Assembly (NCBI GenBank): GCA_964034945.1
Contig: OZ035962.1
Location: forward strand, 30,531,943-30,595,942
DNA length: 64,000 nucleotides
Direction of reading: 5' to 3'
DNA from: Chrysopilus asiliformis
Taxonomy: Eukaryota > Arthropoda > Insecta > Diptera > Rhagionidae
Below are positions 55,862 to 64,000 of the stretch, piece after piece. The position numbers and the translations under genes are program-made. The notes under the pieces are model-generated. The model was not told where the DNA came from. It saw only the letters and a program-made list of their open reading frames with translations, and searched no databases. The first letter of the stretch is position 1, and every line of letters begins with the position of its first letter.

Positions 55862-56541
55862 GGTGGTACGATTTTGTACTTGAGCTCCGAAACCTCCAGG
55901 CTCATACTGTGATCCTAAATAAAAAGCAATAATACAGAATTAACCTCAATTTGTTTGCGATTTTAGCAAAAAGTTTCTAAAAAATCAAAAGAATTTTCTC
56001 GGTTTTCTTTGAGTTGCCTTTAAATGTCTCATGAACCAACCTACAAGTTTGAGATTGTAGTAAGTCAAAAAAAATCTGCTATAGTGATGTGTAGGCTGGA
56101 CATATTGAAAACTAATAATTTATTCAAAATGTTCTCTGCATGTTCAAACTAATGAGCGTTATATATCATCAATTAATTTAGAATAAAAGAAGCATACTGT
56201 GCTCAGGTGTTTTATCAATATGCGAATTTCAAAATCTTTTAATTTATAGCAAAAATCCTAGAAAACTCTTTCAACACTTTACTGTTTAGTTAAACATGGC
56301 ATTATAATTTTGAATACTACCGAACTGAGGAATGGGGTCATGGGACCGATTTTTGTATATAAATAAAAGTAAAATTAATAAAAATAAAAACTTTGATGCC
56401 ACGTTTTAAAGTCAAAGTAAATCAAATCAAGTAATTTCACGGGAAAAAAATATTTTTTGATATTATTATTAGGTACTGATAACAAATTTTGTTTCAGATA
56501 AATATAATAGTCGTGCTACAACCAAAATTTTGTTTGCCCCA

Positions 56542-56659
56542 AACAAAATTCGTTCACCATGAATATAATTGTTTATGTTTGCCACTTCCGTGTAGAAAAC
56601 TTTTTTCTATGCAGCTAACATATAAATAATTGCTATATTCATGATGAACGAATTTTGTT
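56542..56659. repeat. 118-bp foldback element
   Basis: The arms AACAAAATTCGTTCACCATG and its near-perfect complement (ending AACGAATTTTGTT) extend about 30 bp each. The centre has its own small hairpin (GTAGAAAA, CTTT, TTTTCTATG). It is probably a MITE. Confidence 0.55.
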
Positions 56660-56720
56660 CGAAAAAGGGTACCAAAAAAGGTCATAGTTCCACCCGTAAC
56701 CTAAAAATTTTCACGTTATA

Positions 56721-56992
56721 CACTCAGAAAAATGGAGGCTAACTCGACGACCTACATACGGCGTAATTGGCCTCGGGCAGGCGCGCGTTCGCCTGCATGT
56801 GGGCAAGTAAAACTGAGTTGACCTGTGGTCGGAGAAATTCTGAAATTAAGCCACCAGCAGGTGAAGTAGGGCATTGGGAGCTGCACGAGTTCACCTTAGA
56901 TAGGTTAACTCTGACCGCTAGCTGGCTTACAGAAACCTCTGTAAGGTCAGAGTTAACCTGACAAAAAGTTGACCTGGACATTTTTCTGAGTG
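56721..56992 (-). mobile_element. 272-bp CACTCAG MITE, copy 2 (karst 5' region)
   Basis: Same 14-bp terminal repeats and TA flanks (56719-56720 and 56993-56994) as copy 1, same 272-bp length, but inverted. By eye the two copies differ at only four positions (about 98.5% identical), so both inserted recently or one was copied from the other. It is non-coding; the open frames across both copies are accidental. Confidence 0.85.
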
Positions 56993-57894
56993 TAATTGAT
57001 GTCTTTTTAACGGATGTCATTTTACAGAATTTCAAACATTTGTGGCGACAGTTATCAACTGTATCTACTGTAAATTTTGACAGTTAGAATTTTAAAAAAT
57101 AACTGTAAATTTGAGCCCTGTAAATTTAAAAAAAATAAGTATACTTTAAGAAAATGTGGTCAGACATTTTTTTGAAATTTACAACAGTTTTTTTTTAATT
57201 CTAACTACAGTAGATTAAAACAACTCCCGCCACACATTCATACAAAACTCAATTTCAACATAAGATGTTATGCCCAACATTTTGCAATATGGGCTTTGAA
57301 AACTCCTTATCGCATTTTAGTGAAACTTAAATTCAAGGCGAAAAATATGTTTACAACACATTTCAGTAGAATAAAAAAAATATATAATTTTTTGGTAAAC
57401 AGAATTTTTACCAAAAATTCATTCCACGAAAATAAAATGCTCGACTAGGTTTTCCTACGGAAATTTTCAGCGCAAAGAACTTTATCTTTGAAAACAGTTT
57501 TTATCAGATTTCATTTGTTTACTCCCAAAGATATAAAAACACTTAACTTTACACTTGCGAAATCGTAAAATTTCTACATGTTTAAAAATAAATTCCATAC
57601 AAAAACGATAATTTCGCGACAGTCGGGCATATTTTTCCACCATAAACTGCGGAGAAGATTAAATTAATTATTTGAATTATAATCCATGTGTGCTATTTTA
57701 ATAACAGTAAAATTTATTAACGGATTATGGTTATCACATTTCCACTTGTAAATATAAACGGTAAATTTTAACCCATTAATGCCCATGAGAAAACCACTGA
57801 ATATTTTTAACACAGAAATCAATATATTTTTTTTAAATAAGCTAAATAAAAAGAAAATTCTGAAAAAAAATCTGTGAAAACAGATATATGTGTG

Positions 57895-58010
57895 ATAATA
57901 ATTTAAAGTAGCTTAAGACAATTTTCAAGCGAAGCCAAAGAGATCTGTGTGAAAATGCAAGTACAGATCAGTTCGGCTGAAAATCGACTTAAGCTACTTT
58001 AACTTATTAC
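57895..58010. repeat. about 116-bp foldback element
   Basis: Left arm AATAATTTAAAGTAGCTTAA pairs with a right arm ending TTAAGCTACTTTAACTTATT. Pairing continues inwards through the ATTTTC block and an inner AGATCTGT / ACAGATCA stem. Arms total about 50 bp with scattered mismatches. Confidence 0.55.
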
Positions 58011-61000
58011 CACCGATATATCCGGTGTACTCGTTTGAGTACGGCAGTCTTTAATGCGTTAATGGCGTTGCTGAAAAAGTTACCAAAAGGTCCAGAGAAC
58101 TCGGTACCCAAACTCTTACAGCTCCAGAGATTTTTAAACAAGTGGAAAAAATATGTATTGTAGTTTTCTAGACCAACGTAGGACTAGGGTTAAAATGAAT
58201 TCTTTATATACAGTAGTCACAGAAGTCTTTGAGTTAGACTTTTGTGGTGTCTGGTTTTTGTTTAAATCAAATGGCGGAAACTTTAAAAATTTCAAAACTT
58301 TTATTCCTACGATGAAAGATGTTATAATATCGTTCATGAATTGAAAATTCTGTGCTTATATCCGATGTGCTTTTATTATTTCTGTATTCCAGTGGCTACC
58401 TTCATCTCCATAAATGAGCTAACCTTAAGTTTCCACACATCGCCTTGCAATTACATTATAACTAAATTAATTTTAACGATTTGCAATCAAGTAAAAAATT
58501 TAGTAGGCCTAATTAAGCAAAATAACTTCTAGACAATAAAGCATTTATTATCGCTTTTATCACAATATATTACCGGCGGGTTATCAATGATTAGTGCATG
58601 AACAAACAAATTAAAGGGTTTACTAATAGCTTTTTTTTAAATAAATGATGTCAGTATACAAATATAGTAAACTGACAACTATTGCAATTATCCGGCACGC
58701 TTTGTATAAATAAAATACACTTACTATGTAGGTGCGATTTTTTGAAGCGTCAAAAGAAATTATAATTATAGTAGATTGCGAATTGTGTACTATGAACACA
58801 GCAATCGATCGGTCTTCATATTTTTGATAAGATTACCTCTGAATATTGTAAAATTATAGCTAGATTACATTTCGCTTTTAGAGTGCACTTGATTCGCAAA
58901 AATTCTGATTATTTCGATTGAAGGAAGTGCAAGGTTCGTTACCATCGAAATTTACGTAAAAAAAATTAATAAGACGGGAAAACCTGTCGTAACATACAAA
59001 TAATTTTATCTTGGCGACAGAAAACTTTTTAAATGTATAAATATTTAATTCTTATCAAAATAATGAAAGATAAATACACGAAAATTAGTAAGATAATTTG
59101 TATGTTCACAGAAAATATTTAAAACATTGTGCATATAAGCTTTTTTTATTTTCGAATACATTAATTGAGCAAATAAAAATAAGCTGATGATGAAATCAAT
59201 GACTAACTAGTGACAAATAGTCAATAACCTTTTTAACAAATAATGTCTCAAAATTATTCACAGAAAAATATGGTCTAATATGTACGGAAATGTTAAGCAA
59301 TGATAAGTCAGCATTTTTTTACTAATGTTTCGTTATCAAAAAGGCTATTTTTAAAAATTACACAAAATATGCTTTAATCACGCACTTTGCAGACAAGTTC
59401 AATTGCTTTAACACTTGTTTATGGGATTTTTTCTTTGATTAAGAATTTTAAAATTGCAAACTTTTCTTGCAGTGACGATCAAAATTTTAACATTACAGTG
59501 AAAGTTCAGAAAGCCCTATTAAATAGATAAAAAAAAACTGTCGATAACCACAAGAAAACATTTTTTTTTTGTGCAAAATAGTTAACTCCTTGCGTGTTTT
59601 TCATATTAGGAATAAAAAAAATAGTCTACGGCGCAAATCATAATTTTACGCGCTGCCTTACTAGTATGCACATGTATTAAACGCTTCAATCGTTGTTGGG
59701 CTAATAGGAAATAGCTAATACACACTTGTTACTTAGAATTTTGAGAATTTTGCACTTAGAATTTTGGTAAAATTCTTCAATTTACAGCACGGCTTAGCGC
59801 ACTCCTGTTTCATAAAAAAAATGGTTTGGTCACTTTAGAATAGGAGATTTTGTTTCTATACCATCATCAAAAATTGCGGATATACTAAATCACAATTAAG
59901 TATTGGATATAATTGAATCATGACAGATTTGAAATTAGAGACCAATTACGATATTTTCGTTGATTTCGACTTAAAACTATACCAACATCATTCGCAATTA
60001 ATTTCTATAGACTTTTAATACGCCAATCGAATCCAATTCGAATTATTACGATTTGATATAATTAATAATCACTAAGAGCAAATTTAGTTTTCAACTTTTT
60101 CAATTGCTGTGATTAGATACCAGTATGTATCTTGTTATGTAAGAGCTCTTTACGATATTGCCAACTGATAACAAATCCATACAACAGCAGAATCGCAGTT
60201 CACACAAATTTATCACATTTTGTTAAAAAAAAGACCTCTTTGATGAACACATGATTCGCCGTTGTGACTTAAATTACGACAGAATAAACTTCTTAATAGT
60301 CGTCAACGTGTATTTTGTTTTCACTGTAGACTGATTTTAGTCAGATGCAATAAATAACATTTTAAGCACTAGCATAATTATTTCATGTCATAAACTTATT
60401 ACAGTGATTCACTTATTTACAAAATAACTACAGGAAACAACAACAATGGAAAAAAAATTACCGAATTGTCGTTCTTTGCTAAAGAATCGATTGGGACTCG
60501 TTAGATAACTCGACGGATACTCGGACATTATTTTAAAATATTTTTTTAGCGCATGTATTAATATTATCACTAAAAATTAATAGACTTAAAATAAATTACA
60601 AAAATGTTTAAAAATTGGGCTAATTGCTAACGCAATGGCCGCTACTTAGACACTAAATTATTTTTCCAAATAAATTCGATCTAGTTAAATGAATAATAAA
60701 CTCAAGAGTCACATAAGAGCTTATCAATAATAATCCGCGTATATCAGCCTTGATAAGCAAAGAATTTTTCGATATTTATATCACTTTTGTAGTCAGTTAT
60801 TCCCATAACTGTTTTTAGCCCAAAGCAAAACCATATTTGTTAAACCAGGTAAATCTGGCGATGATTCCACCTGGTATCAAAGTATGACGACTTTAAAGAT
60901 AAGTGGCTGAAATACTCATTTGCTACCACATTCCATCACTACAAATTACGTTAAGGGTCATTTCTCATCAAGTTATCAATTTTTGGAAAAAAAACGACAG

Positions 61001-61121
61001 CAAATAAAAAACTCAGCAAAAAAAACCATTAAGAACAGACAAACCCGGGCGATAAAAGAATTTATGCGATTTTAAATTTTGTTGAAGTTTTAGAAAGAAA
61101 AAAATTAAGAAGGTCCCGCTA

Positions 61122-61202
61122 AGTCCGTTAAATTTTAATCAAATAATTATTAAGTTAAAAATTAATTAACTTAACAATTATTTAAGTAAAATTTACCGGA
61201 CT
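61122..61202. repeat. 81-bp hairpin with 37-bp arms
   Basis: Left arm begins AGTCCGTTAAATTTTAATCA; the right arm is its complement with four mismatches in 37, around a 7-nt loop. Such a compact stem with a small loop fits either a tiny foldback transposon or, less likely, a small-RNA precursor. Confidence 0.55.
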
Positions 61203-63461
61203 TAATTCTATGATAATTTTCAAAAAGCAGGTATAATTTGTAAAATCCACAAAGTTTTAATAAGCTTATACGTGTATCCATAAAATGCAGTATTCAAAAA
61301 AAAAATTTCCAAAATTACGCTGCATTATTAAAACTAATATAGAATTGATTACGCTAAAGGCATTTATTCGCCAGACAAAAATCTGATGACTCATTAAAAC
61401 AAAATTTTTAAAGCGCTACCTGGGGATTTACCCCTAACCCCTTCGCGATCGAGTGGTTCTCAAGTTATAGGCAGACAACTGGTAAGAAAGAAGGGAATCT
61501 GGGGTCATTTTAGAGATTCTAAAATGAAGCTCCCCTGAAACTCCCCTGAAGATTGATAATTTTGCGCTAATTTTAGGCCCCGTTTACACTTGCGATTTTT
61601 TAGAATTTCTCCGCGAATTTTAGTCAGAATTTATTCCGCGAATCTATCATAGAAAAAATTCACTTAACCAAAATTAAAACAAGTGGTCAAAATTTGAATT
61701 TATTTCGACGATTTTAATTTTGTGTCGTACTGTAAACGATCGTGCAACAGGAAGTCAGTATCGAAGAATAAAATTCGCGGAATAAAGTGTCAGATGTAAA
61801 TGATCCCTTAAGCTTTTCAGACCCCCGTCCACCTCGTCAAACTATTTGGAGATTTTTATATACCGTTGAGTACCTTTGTTACATTATCCAAGACCACTCC
61901 CCACGAAAAATGTGAGGTATCATATGAGTTTCGTATGAGTTCCACTGTATCACAATTCAAAAATAATGAAAATTAAGTCATTTGGACTGCTACGTCATAA
62001 TTACAGTCGCTTATGATAATTTGTTAAATATTTTTCGGTATTGTTGTGTTTTTAAGTTTTCCTATAAATGTGTCATGCAAAATTGGCAACGTTTGCATGC
62101 GTCTCAGCTTAATTAGGTGCAAATGCCATCACCGCAACGGTTGCGCTAAATTTAAACGACCGAGCGAATTTAAAAAAGCAAATTTTCGTTATTTTTTATT
62201 TGCTAGAATTACTTAATCGTAAAATCAATATTTATTTTGAAGCTTTTGACGACACCGAAAAGGTAAATTTCCGTCTTGTAAGAAATGCTAGTTTAAAAGC
62301 AGCACAGTTTTTGCTTATTCACCTTTAATACTTTTTTAAGTCGATATTGAATGCTTATTTAGCGGAAAACTCCGTTGGTCTTAACGGACTCATGGTAAAC
62401 AAAAACACAATAGAGCGAAAATGTAAAATGTATATACGAAATGAAAAAAAAACTTTCAGACATTGTTTAATTTTTTAATTTAGTTTTAATTATATGCACT
62501 GGGATGTGTGCACAGCCAAACAATGCCTAAATTTTGTGTTTATAACACGCGACAATTAATTTTATGTTGCAATTGCCTCAGTTTTACATAATTCAAATAG
62601 AAAATTGAAGCGTGGCTTTATTTCCAGTAGCACAGGGAAGATACAGCAAGTGTTCACTAAATTAGATGTCTTCCATAATATTTGCATATTTTATTAACTG
62701 AGATCCCAATCTGGAATTTGAGGTATAGAAGAGCTTACTAGGAAAAATAAAAACTTCCCGAACTTTTACCTATTGAAATTGAGGTGATTCAACAGAAAAT
62801 GGGATTGATAAAATTTGCACAATTTCAAAAATGCCATGTTGTGATGTAAATTTATAAGGGAAAGGGGAGAGTTTGTGTCTGGAACATTTTCGAAACTACA
62901 AAGTCAACCAATTCTTAAAAGAAGTTGCGTTGGCTTTTGAATATAATATAGAAAAGTTTGTTATACGAAAATTTCCTTCCTTATCCTCTCTCCTAACAGT
63001 TTTTAAGTTGAAGAAGGGATTTAATTCCAGATTTCTTCATTAAAAATGTCATCCTTAAAATAAATGTTTGGCTCACTAATATTTACCCTTGCTCTTCTTT
63101 TAAACCCCTTCCCCTGCTATCTCCTGTAACGCTGACATTTAATTGTTAGTATTTTGGCCTATTTTTTAGATAAATTTAACTATAAAAACACACAGGGCAT
63201 TCCTTTTTTCAATCCTTTTGTACTTTCTATTTGTTTCAATAAAGCTACTCAATAAAATTTACTTAGGACCACCGTTTAGAAGAACTGAAACTTTTAAATT
63301 TGTTAAGAAATTTAATTTACACTACAGAAAAGTCCAAAATTTGAAAAACACAAATTAACAAATTGCCCGCAATAAAACTTGCAAATTTTTTACCTATGAT
63401 ATTAACCAATGTTTTTTGAGAATTAAATCTTATGAATTGTTACATAATCTCGTAGATACAA

Positions 63462-63511
63462 ATCGCAAATTTCATTAAAATCGCAAATTTCATTAAAATC
63501 GCAAATTTCTT
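63462..63511. repeat. 18-bp tandem repeat, three copies
   Basis: The unit ATCGCAAATTTCATTAAA is present nearly three times in a row, the last copy diverging at its end. It is a minisatellite with no visible function. Confidence 0.8.
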
Positions 63512-64000
63512 TGATGACACCCAAGTGAGAAAAGCAATAAAAATCAACAAAATATGCATAAAATAAAGATTTCGGCATCGTAACCGTTAAATTGATGCAA
63601 GCATCCATATTTTTATGAGATGACATCTTAACTAAAAAAATTGTGACATATCCAATATTATGCTGAACCTAATTTAGTCAATTATGTAAACTAATTTAGT
63701 TAACATTTGTTGACAGATGGGCTTTAGGTCGTAATCAATTCTTATGAGTTCTGCTCTTTTCTATATACCAATTTTTCTAAATCTTAAAGTTTTGCGATTT
63801 TTTTATTGACTCATAAAATTCATCGTTGGCGTATGACGTCAGCAATAACAATTTCAAACCTCTCTAAGGGGTTGTTGAAATTATTTGCACAGACTTGTGT
63901 CACCACAAGAATTCTATTTGTAGGCAATAATGATTCGAATTCTTTGAAATTGTATGAAAAACATAAGGAAGTGAATTTGTAAAAAAAAATTCACATTCTT

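Larger units (their letters stand above)
55915..64000. other. 5' region of karst, repeat-rich, no gene seen
   Basis: The first recognised karst exon begins with an AG acceptor, so at least one upstream exon, coding or leader, must lie here or beyond the window. I found no ORF with a domain in these 8 kb and could not identify the upstream exon. The segment contains several inverted-repeat elements, listed separately, and is otherwise AT-rich. Confidence 0.5.

Noticed and set aside
63462..63511. Repeats suggestive of a CRISPR array
   Set aside because: Units are directly abutting with no spacers, in a eukaryotic genome; it is a minisatellite.
63423..63626. 67-codon minus ORF with repeated ICDFNE
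   Set aside because: The repeat in the peptide is just the 18-bp minisatellite at 63462-63511.

Overview
The window is AT-rich insect genomic DNA, most likely from a dipteran. It carries two very large cytoskeletal genes whose proteins are easiest to recognise as the Drosophila genes Dhc64C and karst. The evidence is short GT-AG introns, split eukaryotic ORFs and many short TA-flanked non-autonomous transposons. No prokaryotic or viral gene is visible.

Layout. Bases 1-2900 are intergenic and hold a 632-bp pogo/Tigger-like element with a decayed transposase remnant (528-1159). Bases 2936-6469 are one intronless ORF for an LRRC49-like leucine-rich-repeat protein; in vertebrates LRRC49 belongs to the tubulin polyglutamylase complex. 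A second CAGTA-ended MITE follows at 6958-7130. The minus strand from 11245 to 8181 encodes mitochondrial leucyl-tRNA synthetase in 7 exons. About 600 bp of divergent promoter (11246-11844) separate it from the cytoplasmic dynein heavy chain gene on the plus strand (11845-33494). I reconstructed that gene as 37 constitutive-length exon positions, phase-checked throughout, giving about 4646 residues. It ends tail-to-tail with karst (beta-heavy spectrin). Karst occupies the minus strand from 55861 to 35983 in 30 exons (about 4220 residues), with a 5.75-kb exon for much of the repeat region. Its 5' end lies in or beyond the repeat-rich DNA at 55915-64000.

How the genes relate. LRRC49, dynein and beta-heavy spectrin all act on the cytoskeleton, but I see no evidence of shared regulation. 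LeuRS-m and dynein share a head-to-head promoter region with three copies of a GTAAACAAA/GTACACAAA-type motif.

Most interesting. The dynein gene has two tandem, homologous, phase-identical exons (27736-27931 and 28319-28517) that both encode the first part of the microtubule-binding domain. Arithmetic of phases allows only one per mRNA, so the gene should make dyneins with exchangeable microtubule-contact surfaces. It also has a well-formed candidate 27-nt microexon (22246-22272) just before the AAA2 P-loop. Other points are a GC-AG intron and a degenerate editing domain in LeuRS-m, a roughly 230-residue insert inside the LRR solenoid of the LRRC49-like protein, and two nearly identical 272-bp MITEs in opposite orientation at either end of karst.
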